The notes: generated by a model from the sequence alone, not told the origin. A stretch of 64,000 bases of DNA from Nostoc sp. ATCC 53789 (GCF_009873495.1 NZ_CP046703.1:4630501-4694500); one strand, 5' to 3'; counted from the first letter of the stretch, positions 54,555-63,926 are shown. Made by a program: numbers and translations.

Positions 54555-55979
54555 GTGAGTCAAGGATTTGATTACGATTTAGTTATTATCGGCGCTGGTG
54601 TAGGCGGTCATGGCGCAGCCTTACACGCCGTAAGTTGTGGTTTAAAAACAGCGATTATTGAAGCTGGTGATATGGGAGGAACCTGTGTTAATCGGGGTTG
54701 TATTCCTTCTAAAGCGCTGCTGGCGGCATCTGGGCGGGTGCGGGAGTTACGCAATGCCCACCACCTCAAATCGCTGGGAATTCAAATTGGTAGTGTGGAA
54801 TTTGATCGCCAAGCGATCGCTAATCATGCTAATAATCTCGTCTCGAAAATTCAAGGGGACTTAACCAACAGTCTCACACGTCTAGGAGTCGATATTCTCA
54901 AGGGTTGGGGAAAAATCGCTGGGGCACAAAAAGTTTCTATCACTGGAGACGGTGGTGAAAAAATCATCACAGCCAAAGACATCATCCTTTCTCCTGGTTC
55001 AATTCCTTTTGTACCTCCAGGGATTGAAGTAGATGGCAAAACTGTCTTTACTAGCGACCAAGGTGTGAAGTTAGAGTCGCTACCAGACTGGGTGGCGATT
55101 ATTGGTAGTGGTTACATCGGCTTAGAATTTTCTGATATTTACTCAGCTTTGGGTTGTGAAATCACCTTGATTGAAGCCCTAGATCAGTTAATGCCAGGAT
55201 TTGACCGCGATATTGCCAAACTTGCCGAACGGGTGCTGATTACTCCCCGCGATATTGAAACCAAAGTGGGGATATACGCCAAAAAAGTTACCCCTGGTTC
55301 ACCAGTGGTAATTGAATTAGCAGATTTCAAAACCAAAGAAGATGTAGATGTCATCGAAGTAGATGCTTGCTTGGTGGCTACAGGACGCATCCCGGCGACC
55401 AAAAATCTTGGTTTAGAGTCTGTGGGAATAGAACTCGATCGGCGGAATTTTATCCCAGTTGACGATCGCATGGCAGTACTATCAGGCGGTGAAGTAGTAC
55501 CAAATGTCTGGGCAATTGGCGATGCTAATGGGAAGATGATGTTAGCACATGCGGCTTCTGCTCAGGGCATCATCGCAGTAGAAAATATAGTTGGGAGGGA
55601 AAGAATAGTAGACTATCGCAGCATCCCCGCAGCAGCTTTTACCCACCCAGAAGTTAGCTATGTAGGTTTAACAGAAACCGCAGCGAAGGAATTGGGACAA
55701 ACCGAAGGGTTTGAAATCGCCACAAGTCGGAGTTACTTCAAAGGGAATTCCAAAGCGTTGGCAGAAAATGAAGCCGATGGTATTGCCAAGGTGATATATC
55801 GCAAAGACACAGGAGAAGTCTTAGGCGTTCACATTTTCGGACTGCACGCCTCAGATTTAATTCATGAAGCGTCAGCCGCGATCGCAAACCGTCAATCCGT
55901 CCAAAGCCTCGCACATCTAGTTCACGCCCACCCGACACTCTCGGAAGTGCTAGACGAAGCTTATAAACGAGCTATTTAG
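54555..55979 (+). CDS. lpdA: Dihydrolipoyl dehydrogenase
   Basis: 474 residues, GTG start at 54555. FAD site VIIGAGVGGHGAALHA (about 10-25). Redox-active disulfide Cys44/Cys49 in GGTCVNRGCIPSKALL. NAD site WVAIIGSGYIGLEFSDIYSA. C-terminal catalytic His/Glu in HAHPTLSEVLDEAY. The E3 component of pyruvate and other 2-oxo acid dehydrogenases. Cytosolic dimer. trpC follows 90 bp downstream across a heptamer-repeat spacer. Confidence 0.96.
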   Translation: MSQGFDYDLVIIGAGVGGHGAALHAVSCGLKTAIIEAGDMGGTCVNRGCIPSKALLAASGRVRELRNAHHLKSLGIQIGSVEFDRQAIANHANNLVSKIQGDLTNSLTRLGVDILKGWGKIAGAQKVSITGDGGEKIITAKDIILSPGSIPFVPPGIEVDGKTVFTSDQGVKLESLPDWVAIIGSGYIGLEFSDIYSALGCEITLIEALDQLMPGFDRDIAKLAERVLITPRDIETKVGIYAKKVTPGSPVVIELADFKTKEDVDVIEVDACLVATGRIPATKNLGLESVGIELDRRNFIPVDDRMAVLSGGEVVPNVWAIGDANGKMMLAHAASAQGIIAVENIVGRERIVDYRSIPAAAFTHPEVSYVGLTETAAKELGQTEGFEIATSRSYFKGNSKALAENEADGIAKVIYRKDTGEVLGVHIFGLHASDLIHEASAAIANRQSVQSLAHLVHAHPTLSEVLDEAYKRAI

Positions 55980-56066
55980 TCATTTGTCCTCTGTCATTTG
56001 TCCTTTGTCAATAAACAAGGACAAATGACCAATGACAAATGACCAATGACCACTGACAAATGACTA
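55979..56066. repeat. Heptamer repeats forming a long stem between lpdA and trpC
   Basis: Two or three CATTTGTCCTNTGT units are followed by their complements ACAAGGACAAATGACCAATG, so the whole 90-bp spacer can fold into a hairpin. It may attenuate read-through from lpdA into trpC. Confidence 0.75.
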
Positions 56067-56069
56067 ATT

Positions 56070-56960
56070 ATGCAAATCCGTCGTCGTTCCCCTAACCCAG
56101 CTATTGCTGTATCGATGTTACGTTACCAGGCTGCCGTACCTGATTCAGCGCCAAACAACATTTTGGAAGAAATTGTCTGGCAGAAAGAAGTAGAATATGA
56201 CCTGATGCGGGAAAAGGTTCCTTTACAAGAATTGCGAAAGCAGGTACTGACTGCGCCGCCAACCCATGATTTTGTCGCTGCTTTGCGCCAAGGCAAGACT
56301 AAACCAGCACTGATTGCCGAAGTTAAAAAAGCTTCACCAAGTAAAGGCGTTTTTCGAGAAGATTTTGACCCAGTAGCGATCGCCCAATCTTATCAGCAAG
56401 GTGGTGCTAGTTGTCTTTCCGTGCTAACCGATGTCAAGTTCTTTCAAGGTAGTTTTGAAAACTTAGCCAAGATTCGGGCTGCTGTAGATTTGCCCTTATT
56501 ATGCAAAGAGTTTATCATTTATGCTTACCAAATATACTTGGCGCGGATTCACGGTGCAGATGCTATTTTGTTGATTGCGGCTATCCTGAGCGATCAAGAT
56601 TTGAAATACTTCCTCAAAATTGCTAACAACTTGAAAATGGCAGCCTTGATTGAAGTCCATAGCTTGGCAGAACTTGACCGTGTGTTAGCCTTGGATGGTG
56701 TCTCCTTAGTAGGAATCAATAATCGCAATTTGGAAGATTTCTCTGTTGACCTGCAAACTACTTGCCAACTTTTAGCTGCAAGGGGTAGCCAATTGCAGGA
56801 GAAAAACATCCTTGTTGTCAGTGAGTCAGGACTACACAACCCAGATGATTTGAGTTTAGTGCTTACAGCAGGTGCATCTGCTGTACTCATTGGAGAGTCT
56901 TTGGTAAAACAACCAGATCCCGGCGCTGCGATCGCCAGTATATTACCGAAAAATTTCTGA
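56070..56960 (+). CDS. trpC: Indole-3-glycerol-phosphate synthase
   Basis: 296 residues, with the N-terminal extension usual in cyanobacteria (MQIRRRSPNPAIAVSMLRYQ). It closes the indole ring in tryptophan synthesis. Beta-alpha barrel motifs: LIAEVKKASPSKGVF (catalytic Lys), SCLSVLTDVKFFQGS, LLCKEFIIYAYQIYLAR, ALIEVHSLAELDRVL, VGINNRNLEDFSVDL and VVSESGLHNPDDL. Monofunctional, not fused to trpF. A hairpin CCCTGTAC/GTACAGGG (56973-56994) follows the stop without a T-run. Confidence 0.96.
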   Translation: MQIRRRSPNPAIAVSMLRYQAAVPDSAPNNILEEIVWQKEVEYDLMREKVPLQELRKQVLTAPPTHDFVAALRQGKTKPALIAEVKKASPSKGVFREDFDPVAIAQSYQQGGASCLSVLTDVKFFQGSFENLAKIRAAVDLPLLCKEFIIYAYQIYLARIHGADAILLIAAILSDQDLKYFLKIANNLKMAALIEVHSLAELDRVLALDGVSLVGINNRNLEDFSVDLQTTCQLLAARGSQLQEKNILVVSESGLHNPDDLSLVLTAGASAVLIGESLVKQPDPGAAIASILPKNF

Positions 56961-57166
56961 AATAAAAACTTCCCCTGTACCTCTTAGTACAGGGCAACTA
57001 ATGGGGCATACTATGCGTAGACACGCAGCATTTTGCTGTCAACTATTATCAATATCTTTGCTAAATCTTCATCGCTAATCAAATCAAAGCCATAAGCAAC
57101 TAGTTATTTCTTATGTAACAATTTATTTACAAGAGATAAAATTTGACTAAGACAAAATTCCAAAAT

Positions 57167-57439
57167 ATGAAATCAAAATTAAACTTCATGGAGCAAATTC
57201 CTTTACCTTCACCTATTCACTACGAACTTATACTTCAACTTTTAGAAAGACAAACTATGTTAGCGGTTAATGATAATCCAGATTTACGACATCAGGTAAA
57301 TCAACTAATTATTACTCTCCGTAAAGCTGCGGTACAACAAAAACGACTAGAAGAAATTTGCGAGTTTTCCTCTGTAACTGTCGATCACCGTTGGTCAATC
57401 AACCATCATAACGAGAGCAAAGTTGTTGCCCCCGATTGA
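57167..57439 (+). CDS. DUF5340-type small cyanobacterial protein
   Basis: 90 residues from ATG 57167. Alternatives are a TTG at 57143 and ATG 57188, which gives the conserved start MEQIPLPSPIHYELILQLLE. Helical: LERQTMLAVNDNPDLRHQVN and LIITLRKAAVQQKRLEEICE. I believe this is the DUF5340 family, small proteins confined to cyanobacteria with unknown function. The C-terminal 25 residues look disordered. Start choice is uncertain, as no candidate has a clear ribosome-binding site. Confidence 0.7.
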   Translation: MKSKLNFMEQIPLPSPIHYELILQLLERQTMLAVNDNPDLRHQVNQLIITLRKAAVQQKRLEEICEFSSVTVDHRWSINHHNESKVVAPD

Positions 57440-57920
57440 AGCTGATAACTGAATATCTCAACCTCAAATTTTGCATCTTTGTTAAGATAGTTTACTGTTA
57501 TCAGGAAATAAATCTCTCTGTGTATTAAAGAGATAGCACTTAAAAGTTACGCCGCACTTCCTTGACTCAAATGCACGGTTTAGGGTGTCATTTAAAGTAA
57601 TTATGTTTATAGAACCTTTTTTTACTTGGCAAAAATATCTATAGATGCTAGATAAGGGTTTAAAATTGGCAGTCTCAATAATCAGATTTTTAGTGATGTA
57701 AATTTTACTTTATTTAGCTATTTACCTAAAGTTATACATAGTTATTTTCTCTCTAAATCCTAAATTCTCTGTTTACAATTTATACAATAAATATATTAAT
57801 GCTGTAAAAAAAGACTATCATCTTTCTCAAATTTTAGATTGCAACAAGTTCATACTGATTTAGCAGAAACTGTAATTTAGCTAAAATATTTATGAGATTC
57901 TCTCTCGAATTTGACGAAAG
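57440..57920. other. AT-rich intergenic region, nothing specific seen
   Basis: 0.48 kb between the DUF5340-type gene and the carbonic anhydrase gene, very AT-rich. No ORF with a start signal, hairpin or shared repeat was noticed. Confidence 0.4.
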
Positions 57921-58589
57921 ATGAAATATAACAGCATTGATGAACTCTTCAGAAATAATCAGGCTTGGGTTGCAGAGAAATTAGCTATAGATCCAACTTA
58001 CTTTCAAGAATTATCTAAGGGACAAACACCACCTTTTCTATACATCGGGTGTTCTGATAGTCGTTTACCCTTAACAAACCTTACTCGTACAGAACCAGGA
58101 GAATTATTTGTTCATCGTAATATTGCGAATCAAGTTTCTCTAACGGATATAAACTTTTTAGCCGTTTTAGAATACGCAATTTTACATCTTAAGGTGGAAC
58201 ATATTATCGTTTGCGGTCACTACGACTGCGGAGGAATCAAAGCGGCTTTAGAAGGGAGAACCATCGGAATACTGGATAACTGGGTAAATCCGATTCGGGA
58301 ACTGTATTTACACAAACAAGAAGAAATTGATGCCTTATCAACCAGAGAAGAACGTCTGAATCGTTTGGCAGAAATAAATGTAGTGGCGCAAGTGAAAAAT
58401 CTCTACCAAACTTCTATCATGCGTCAGGCACTCTATGAGCGAAAAGCGCCTATGGTTCATGGTTGGGTACTAGATATACGCACTGGCTTAATCAAAGATT
58501 TGAATGTCTCAACTGTGCAATGGCAGTTACACATCTGCCCTTTGCTTCTAGAGTTTAGACTCTATGCAATGTTAAAAAATGAAACCTAA
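57921..58589 (+). CDS. Beta-class carbonic anhydrase
   Basis: 222 residues, full length. It interconverts CO2 and bicarbonate. Zn ligands are Cys44 in GCSDSRLP with the Asp46-Arg48 dyad, His100 and Cys103 in CGHYDCGG. GELFVHRNIANQV is the second conserved box. No signal peptide and no carboxysomal targeting tail, so it could be cytosolic or carboxysomal. Not adjacent to ccm genes, so I do not call it CcaA. Confidence 0.95.
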   Translation: MKYNSIDELFRNNQAWVAEKLAIDPTYFQELSKGQTPPFLYIGCSDSRLPLTNLTRTEPGELFVHRNIANQVSLTDINFLAVLEYAILHLKVEHIIVCGHYDCGGIKAALEGRTIGILDNWVNPIRELYLHKQEEIDALSTREERLNRLAEINVVAQVKNLYQTSIMRQALYERKAPMVHGWVLDIRTGLIKDLNVSTVQWQLHICPLLLEFRLYAMLKNET

Positions 58590-58719
58590 TTCGAGATTGA
58601 CTGCTACAGGGATTAATACTTTATCGACATGATTTATCGTGTCTTTAGAGTTTTTTAAGTAAAAGAAATATAGTGTTGTGATATATCCGTGCAGACATCC
58701 AACTCAAAAATCTTTTTGT

Positions 58720-58743
58720 AGAGGCAATTGATTAATTGCCTCT
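58720..58743 (-). terminator. Hairpin after the Pmp3-type gene
   Basis: AGAGGCAATT/AATTGCCTCT, perfect 10-bp stem with a 4-nt loop, 37 bp past the minus-strand stop at 58781. Followed on that strand by ACAAAAAGATTTTT. It may also end the carbonic anhydrase transcript. Confidence 0.6.
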
Positions 58744-58780
58744 GTTGAGATGGTTACACCCAATCTACTCGTACAAAGAA

Positions 58781-58939
58781 TTATTTCTTAGCAATTATCC
58801 ATACTGCATGAATAATTCCAGGAATGTAACCAAAAAGCGTCAGAACTATATTAATCCAAAAGTCTATACCAAAACCTACTTGTAAAAAAACTCCCAAAGG
58901 CGGTACAAAAATGGCACACAAAAGCCGAACTAAATCCAT
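58781..58939 (-). CDS. Pmp3/YqaE-family (UPF0057) small membrane protein
   Basis: 52 residues from ATG 58939. A perfect AGGAGGT lies 5 bp before the ATG. MDLVRLLCAIFVPPLGVFLQ, then GFGIDFWINIVLTLFGYIPG, then IIHAVWIIAKK. Two membrane helices and the PPLGV and LTLxGYIPGIIHA motifs are diagnostic of the Pmp3/YqaE family. Members in yeast and plants are induced by salt or cold and affect membrane potential; bacterial ones are stress-associated. Divergent from neither neighbour closely, monocistronic. Confidence 0.92.
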   Translation of the reverse strand: MDLVRLLCAIFVPPLGVFLQVGFGIDFWINIVLTLFGYIPGIIHAVWIIAKK

Positions 58940-59079
58940 GTAAACCTCCTATTAATCTCACCAAAAATAGCTTGTTGGGTACTCTTCTACCACTGTTCAA
59001 GCATATTTGTACTTTTCAAAGATAACATTCCATTTCTCAATCGAGGTCGCGGTTAAGATGCGGTAAACCGCACTCAAAA

Positions 59080-59427
59080 TTAGCCACCGCTAATTTTGGC
59101 TTTATAACCTAGCTTGGTCAAAATCTCGGCAATTTTCTGTTTGTGTTCGCCCTGAATTTCAATTTCGTTATCTTTAAGTGTCCCACCTGTCCCACACTGG
59201 GTCTTCAACTGCTTTACTAAATCTGCCAAGGTTTCTGGTTTAGCTTGAAAACCGCTAACCACTGTGACAGTTTTGCCTTTGCGTCCTTTGCGGGAAGCTT
59301 GTACTTTAAGATTTTGTTGTTGTGGGGGCAGTTCTGGAATTGGTCTTTCTGTGGCGGCGGAGTTGTCGTTACCAAATTCGCGGTAGACGAAGCTTTTGTC
59401 AGAAGATTTAGAATTGGAAGAAGACAT
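59080..59427 (-). CDS. SUI1/eIF1-like translation factor (YciH type)
   Basis: 115 residues from ATG 59427 (MSSSNSKSSDKSFVYREFGN); the frame continues upstream to 59496 without support. Disordered N-terminus, then the SUI1 fold: SRKGRKGKTVTVVSGFQAKP, LADLVKQLKTQCGTGGTLKD, IEIQGEHKQKIAEILTKLGY. Related to eIF1 and to bacterial YciH, which influences start-codon fidelity and stress responses. Cytosolic, probably ribosome-binding. Confidence 0.93.
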   Translation of the reverse strand: MSSSNSKSSDKSFVYREFGNDNSAATERPIPELPPQQQNLKVQASRKGRKGKTVTVVSGFQAKPETLADLVKQLKTQCGTGGTLKDNEIEIQGEHKQKIAEILTKLGYKAKISGG

Positions 59428-59533
59428 AAAATATTTGTTAAGAAAAATTTCAAAGGCAGTGGAAACTTCTACGCAACCATTCTGCTGGGATATCAATTTC
59501 TAGGCTAACATTACAAATCCATTGCCAGGAATT

Positions 59534-59721
59534 GGGAATTGGGAAGAGGACTTGGGGACAAGGAGACTTGGGGATAAGGGGAAAGACTTGTTTCAAGTTC
59601 TCACCTCTTGTCCCCTTGTCCCCTGCTCCCCTGCTCCCCTGCTCCCCTGCTCCCCTGCCCCCCTGCTCCCCTGCTCCCCTGCTCCCCTGCCCCCTGCTCC
59701 CTTGCTTCTTCCCCATTCCCT
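59534..59721. repeat. Dispersed repeat, copy 2 with 8-bp CTGCTCCC tandem array
   Basis: Same opening as 41106-41271 (GGGAATTGGGAAGAGGACTT), same GTTTCAAGTTCTCACCTCTT centre, then about ten CTGCTCCC-type units. Ends CTTCCCCATTCCC, complementary to the start at 12 of 13 positions, so the element has terminal inverted repeats. Confidence 0.85.
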
Positions 59722-59789
59722 AGATATACCCAGATATGTCCCAGACTTTTCTATAATAATTAAGTCATTTCCGTCATCGAAAACAGCCT

Positions 59790-61025
59790 GTGACTACCAC
59801 TCCCCTCTCTCCAAGTTCAACTGCTCAGGTTCCCGATGCGTTAGGTCGCTTTGGACGCTTCGGCGGTAAGTATGTACCTGAAACGCTGATGCCTGCCCTT
59901 GCTGAATTAGAAACAGCTTATCAGCAATACCGCAATGACCCTGGTTTTCAAGCAGAATTACAGCAGTTGTTACGGGATTATGTGGGACGCGCCACACCAT
60001 TGTATTTCGCGGAACGCCTGACTGCTAATTATGCGCGACCCGATCGCACTGGGCCACAAATTTATCTAAAGCGCGAAGATTTAAATCATACAGGCGCTCA
60101 CAAAATCAATAATGCCCTTGGTCAGGTTTTGTTAGCGAAACGCATGGGTAAGCAACGGATTATTGCCGAAACTGGTGCTGGACAACATGGAGTTGCGACA
60201 GCCACAGTTTGCGCTCGTTTTGGGCTGGAATGCGTAATTTATATGGGCGTTCATGATATGGAACGCCAATCTTTAAATGTTTTCAGAATGCGGTTGATGG
60301 GTGCAGAAGTGCGTCCGGTGGAAGCGGGAACTGGAACCCTAAAAGATGCCACTTCGGAAGCAATCCGCGATTGGGTAACAAATGTGGAAACAACTCACTA
60401 CATCCTCGGTTCAGTAGCAGGGCCCCATCCCTACCCGATGATGGTACGTGATTTTCATGCAGTAATCGGCCAAGAAACTCGCGCCCAAGCAATGGAAAAG
60501 TGGGGCACACTGCCTGATATTCTCTTGGCTTGTGTGGGTGGTGGTTCCAATGCAATGGGACTATTCTATGAGTTTATTAATGAGCCTTCTATACGGTTCA
60601 TTGGGGTTGAGGCAGCCGGAGAAGGTGTTAATACCGAAAAACACGCAGCAACTTTGACAAAAGGACGGGTTGGTGTATTGCACGGAGCAATGAGCTATCT
60701 ATTACAAGATGAGGATGGGCAAATCATTGAGGCGCACTCAATTAGCGCAGGGTTAGATTATCCCGGTGTGGGACCAGAACATAGCTATTTGAAAGACACT
60801 GGTCGCGCTGAATATTATAGTGTGACAGATGCAGAGGCTTTGGAAGCATTCCAGCGATTATCGAAATTGGAAGGGATTATCCCAGCATTAGAAACAGCCC
60901 ATGCGATCGCATATCTTGAAACCTTATGTCCCCAACTAAGCGGTAGTCCCCGAATTGTAATTAACTGCTCTGGACGCGGTGATAAAGATGTACAAACGGT
61001 AGCTAAGTTATTAGATCCAGCGTAA
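59790..61025 (+). CDS. trpB: Tryptophan synthase beta chain
   Basis: 411 residues, GTG start at 59790. Makes tryptophan from indole and serine with PLP. LGRFGRFGGKYVPETLMPAL opening, PLP Lys105 in HTGAHKINNALGQ, ETGAGQHGVATATV, CVGGGSNAMG (phosphate-binding loop), and GLDYPGVGPEHSYL. Full-length TrpB1 type. trpC lies 3 kb upstream, other genes intervene, and no trpA is in the window, as is common in cyanobacteria. Confidence 0.97.
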   Translation: MTTTPLSPSSTAQVPDALGRFGRFGGKYVPETLMPALAELETAYQQYRNDPGFQAELQQLLRDYVGRATPLYFAERLTANYARPDRTGPQIYLKREDLNHTGAHKINNALGQVLLAKRMGKQRIIAETGAGQHGVATATVCARFGLECVIYMGVHDMERQSLNVFRMRLMGAEVRPVEAGTGTLKDATSEAIRDWVTNVETTHYILGSVAGPHPYPMMVRDFHAVIGQETRAQAMEKWGTLPDILLACVGGGSNAMGLFYEFINEPSIRFIGVEAAGEGVNTEKHAATLTKGRVGVLHGAMSYLLQDEDGQIIEAHSISAGLDYPGVGPEHSYLKDTGRAEYYSVTDAEALEAFQRLSKLEGIIPALETAHAIAYLETLCPQLSGSPRIVINCSGRGDKDVQTVAKLLDPA

Positions 61026-61053
61026 ATCTACTTAAAATATTTGGGAGGAAGCA

Positions 61054-62214
61054 ATGATGGATCAACAATTCCAACACGCTATGCTACCACAACCCACTCA
61101 TGATGAGTTGGCACTTCAAAACTTTGTGCAAAGTCTGAAAAAGCATATTTTCAGGAATATTTCTCCTGGCAATAAAGTAGTTTATGAAAAACTAGCCAAG
61201 CCGAAGTTTGAACAAGAACATCAGCGTCCTCCCGAAAATCGCCATGAAATTCGGGAAGTAATGCAGCATGAACCCTACTACCGATGGACTAGTGCCCTCA
61301 AGCGCATCAACCAGGAAATATTATGGAATGCTGTAAATACCAGTGTTGACAGACAACTGCCAGAATTGATTGAGCGTGCCAAAGATCGTGGTAGTGAACT
61401 GGGTACTTTAACCCTCGACCCAAATTTTCAAATACCTAATTATCAAAAAGCTGTAGACATTCACTGTATGCCTGGAGGATATCACAGCGAATTCACTGCT
61501 GATGATGTAGCTGCTGGCGCAACCTACGATCGCGGCGCTTACCTTTATGGTCTTGGTTGGTTGGGGCCGCTGAATAATGATATGGGGCTATCTATAGTCC
61601 AAAACTACCTTCTGCCAGAGTATCCAGACTTTCGACCCAGAAAAATTCTTGATATGGGATGTTCTATTGGTAATAGCACATTACCCTACGCAGATGCTTA
61701 CCCAGATGCAGAAGTCCATGCCATCGATGTCGGCGCACCCATGTTGCGTTACGGTCATGCAAGAGCCGAAGCATTAGGCAAACGGGTACACTTCTGGCAG
61801 CAAAATGCTGAACATACTAACTTTCCAGATGAATCATTTGACTTAGTGGTTTCTCATATTTTGCTGCATGAAATTCCCCCGCCAGCCGTCCGTAAAGTCA
61901 TGCAAGAGTCTTATCGTCTACTGGCTCCCGGTGGAATCATGCTCCATCTGGAAGCACCCTTGTATCATCACATGGATGTTTATACACAGTTCATTTTTGA
62001 TTGGGAAACCGCTAACAACAACGAACCCTTCTGGAGTGCAGTACGCGATCTGGATTTGGTGACGCTAGCTACTGAGGCTGGTTTTGCAGCAGATAAGACA
62101 TTTGAGAAGTTTGTCCCTAATGGGGCATGGAAAGCAAAAGTAACTAATGGTCTTTTTCAAAATGGTAACTCAGGCAGCCTAAACACTTGGTTTGTTGTTG
62201 CTGCAACGAAGTAA
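61054..62214 (+). CDS. SAM-dependent class I methyltransferase
   Basis: 386 residues from ATG 61054, with GGGAGGAAGCA directly upstream. The methyltransferase core at about 200-330 has motif I KILDMGCSIGNSTLPYADAY, acidic loop EVHAIDVGAPML, FDLVVSHILLHEIP and RLLAPGGIMLHLE. The first 190 residues are a helical/mixed domain of unknown function (RIKDRGSELGTLTLDPNFQI region), which may set substrate specificity. It starts 28 bp after trpB, so the two may be co-transcribed. Substrate unknown. Confidence 0.88.
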   Translation: MMDQQFQHAMLPQPTHDELALQNFVQSLKKHIFRNISPGNKVVYEKLAKPKFEQEHQRPPENRHEIREVMQHEPYYRWTSALKRINQEILWNAVNTSVDRQLPELIERAKDRGSELGTLTLDPNFQIPNYQKAVDIHCMPGGYHSEFTADDVAAGATYDRGAYLYGLGWLGPLNNDMGLSIVQNYLLPEYPDFRPRKILDMGCSIGNSTLPYADAYPDAEVHAIDVGAPMLRYGHARAEALGKRVHFWQQNAEHTNFPDESFDLVVSHILLHEIPPPAVRKVMQESYRLLAPGGIMLHLEAPLYHHMDVYTQFIFDWETANNNEPFWSAVRDLDLVTLATEAGFAADKTFEKFVPNGAWKAKVTNGLFQNGNSGSLNTWFVVAATK

Positions 62215-62239
62215 ATACCAATTCGTAATTCGTAATTGA

Positions 62240-62272
62240 GAAAGCCAGATTTTATCTGGGTTTCTTTGTTTT
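62240..62272 (+). terminator. Terminator after the methyltransferase gene
   Basis: GAAAGCCAGA (62240-62249) and TCTGGGTTTC (62255-62264) pair with one mismatch, followed by TTTGTTTTG. Located 25 bp past the stop. Confidence 0.65.
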
Positions 62273-62309
62273 GTGTATGTAGTCTTACTTTTGGAGAATT
62301 GGTATTAGG

Positions 62310-62597
62310 ATGACAAAAATAGCTAAGGGCAAACGACCTGTTTACTTAGACAATCCACAAATCGATAAATTGTTAGCGATGGTCATGGCTTTGACTGGCG
62401 AGGTGTCTGTGCTGCATGAGCGTCTGGATACCATTGAAAGGTTACTAGAGGTTAAAGGTATTTTATCGGCTACTGAGATCGAAGCTTACGAACCAGATGC
62501 AAAAGTAACAAAAGAGCGAGAACAGTGGCGTGCAGAATATATTGCACGGGTGTTACGTGTGGTGCAAGAAGAGTTAGAAACTCTCAACCAAAGCTAG
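62310..62597 (+). CDS. Small coiled-coil protein of unknown function
   Basis: 95 residues from ATG 62310. MTKIAKGKRPVYLDNPQIDK, then a helix with heptads LLAMVMALTGEVSVLHERLD and TIERLLEVKGILSATEIEAY, then a charged helix. No transmembrane segment or known motif. A GGAG lies about 17 bp upstream of the start. Begins after the terminator of the methyltransferase gene, so it has its own promoter. Confidence 0.65.
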   Translation: MTKIAKGKRPVYLDNPQIDKLLAMVMALTGEVSVLHERLDTIERLLEVKGILSATEIEAYEPDAKVTKEREQWRAEYIARVLRVVQEELETLNQS

Positions 62598-62827
62598 CCG
62601 TACAGAGGCTTTAGTGGAGAAAATTATGCTATTTAAATAGCGAAAATAATCCTAATGGTAGAGGGAATTTTTTCATAAACAGCACTTTTTTCGTAAGATT
62701 GTGAATTTTAAAGTTTTGTAGTCGCGTTTGAACAAAAAAGAGCATAAACAGAAATATATAGACCTATAAGCAATTTGTCACATTTAGATTAGTTTGATTA
62801 GATTGTCTGGAACTTTACTTTCAGCAC

Positions 62828-63355
62828 ATGATTAAAAGAACAATCTACGGGGTCGCTTTAGGCACTATTGTCTTAAGTAGCGGAGCGATCGCTACTCCTG
62901 TAACAAATTCAACTTTTACACCAGTGTCTTCATCTATATCAAGTGATGCTTTCAAAATTGCAGCATCTAGTATCAATACTGCTGCTGTAGAGCAATCGGT
63001 TTTCAACCAAATTAATAGCTACAGAACTTCCCAAAGGCTACCAGCACTGACTCGTAATTCTGCTATCGATAATCAAGCTAGGATTCATAGTCAGAATATG
63101 GCTAGTGGGAAAGTTCCTTTTGGACATACAGGATTTTCAGAGCGTATTAAAGCAGTCGGTATTTCTTACACATCTGCTGGTGAAAATGTTGCTTACAACC
63201 AAGGATATACTGACCCTGCGACGAAAGCCGTTCAAGGCTGGCTTAACAGCCCAGGGCATCTAGCCAACATCAAAGGCAATTTTAATAAGACGGGGATTGG
63301 TGTCGCCAGCACTAGTACAGGCAAAGTCTACTTCACACAGATTTTCTTTCGCTGA
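62828..63355 (+). CDS. Secreted CAP/SCP-domain protein
   Basis: 175 residues. Signal peptide about 1-23 (RTIYGVALGTIVLSSGAIA). A Ser/Thr linker leads to a CAP domain, about 55-175: VFNQINSYRTSQRLPALTRN, HSQNMASGKVPFGHTGFSER, YTSAGENVAYNQGY, VQGWLNSPGHLANIKGNFNK and TGIGVASTSTGKVYFTQIF. The cleft His/Glu residues (HSQN, GENVAYN, SPGHLANI) are intact. CAP proteins are extracellular and bind sterols, glycans or metal. A second signal peptide of similar design starts at 63927, so this is probably one of a tandem pair. Confidence 0.92.
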   Translation: MIKRTIYGVALGTIVLSSGAIATPVTNSTFTPVSSSISSDAFKIAASSINTAAVEQSVFNQINSYRTSQRLPALTRNSAIDNQARIHSQNMASGKVPFGHTGFSERIKAVGISYTSAGENVAYNQGYTDPATKAVQGWLNSPGHLANIKGNFNKTGIGVASTSTGKVYFTQIFFR

Positions 63356-63926
63356 TATAGCGGTTCTCAATTGCATAGAATATAGACTTAACAAGAGCAA
63401 CCCCTTACCTACTAGCGTTGGGGAGTAAGATTCAAAACCTATCTCATAAAAGTTTTCTCAAATTCCCCAGACTTCAGTCTGGGGAAAAAGCTTGTTCTAA
63501 ATTAGGACTTACGCAAAAATGCAGTGAAAGCCTTAATTTACCGTAGGGGCAATACTCTGCGGGAAGCCGCTTCTCTACGAGACGCTCCGCGAATGCATTT
63601 ATATGAATGCCCCAACATTTCATCCCTGATGTGTAAGTCTTATAAATTAAATGTTGAATCATGTAGTATTTAATAGACAAATGTAATTGGAAATACATTA
63701 TTTTTTATTAATTCATGAAAATCTGAAATTCTCAGCAAAAATAACCGTTATTTTATGAAGATGAACTATTGAAATATTGACAATTGGAAATGATTTTTTC
63801 TATTTCTTGTAAAGGATGCAGCCAGATTGCCGAAATTCATCAATCCTTAATAGTATCGTGGTATATATCGTTGGAACAATAAGGTAGAGTAGAAGTCTTA
63901 TATCTCTACACATCACGCAATTCTCC
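63356..63926. other. Spacer with a perfect hairpin and copy C of a dispersed element
   Basis: TTCCCCAGAC/GTCTGGGGAA hairpin at 63463-63486 and the element at 63505-63640. The 74-codon minus frame at 63474-63698 overlies the element and is not a gene. The rest is AT-rich upstream sequence for the gene at 63927. Confidence 0.55.
63505..63640. repeat. Copy C of the GGACTTACGCAAA inverted-repeat element
   Basis: GGACTTACGCAAAAATG at the left, GTAGGGGCAATACTC inside, and GGGGC.../GCCCC plus GTGTAAGTCTT at the right. Contains a GCTTCTCTACGAGACGCTCC motif seen in many Nostoc spacers. Confidence 0.75.

Noticed and set aside
57921..58589. Carboxysomal CcaA assignment
   Set aside because: The beta-class fold is clear, but no C-terminal targeting extension or ccm neighbours are visible, so a generic name is safer.
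59522..59869. Pro/Leu/Cys-rich ORFs across the 59.5-kb repeat
   Set aside because: They are translations of the CTGCTCCC tandem tract, and one runs into the trpB start in the wrong frame.
63474..63698. 74-codon minus-strand ORF
   Set aside because: It lies over a dispersed inverted-repeat element and has no protein features.
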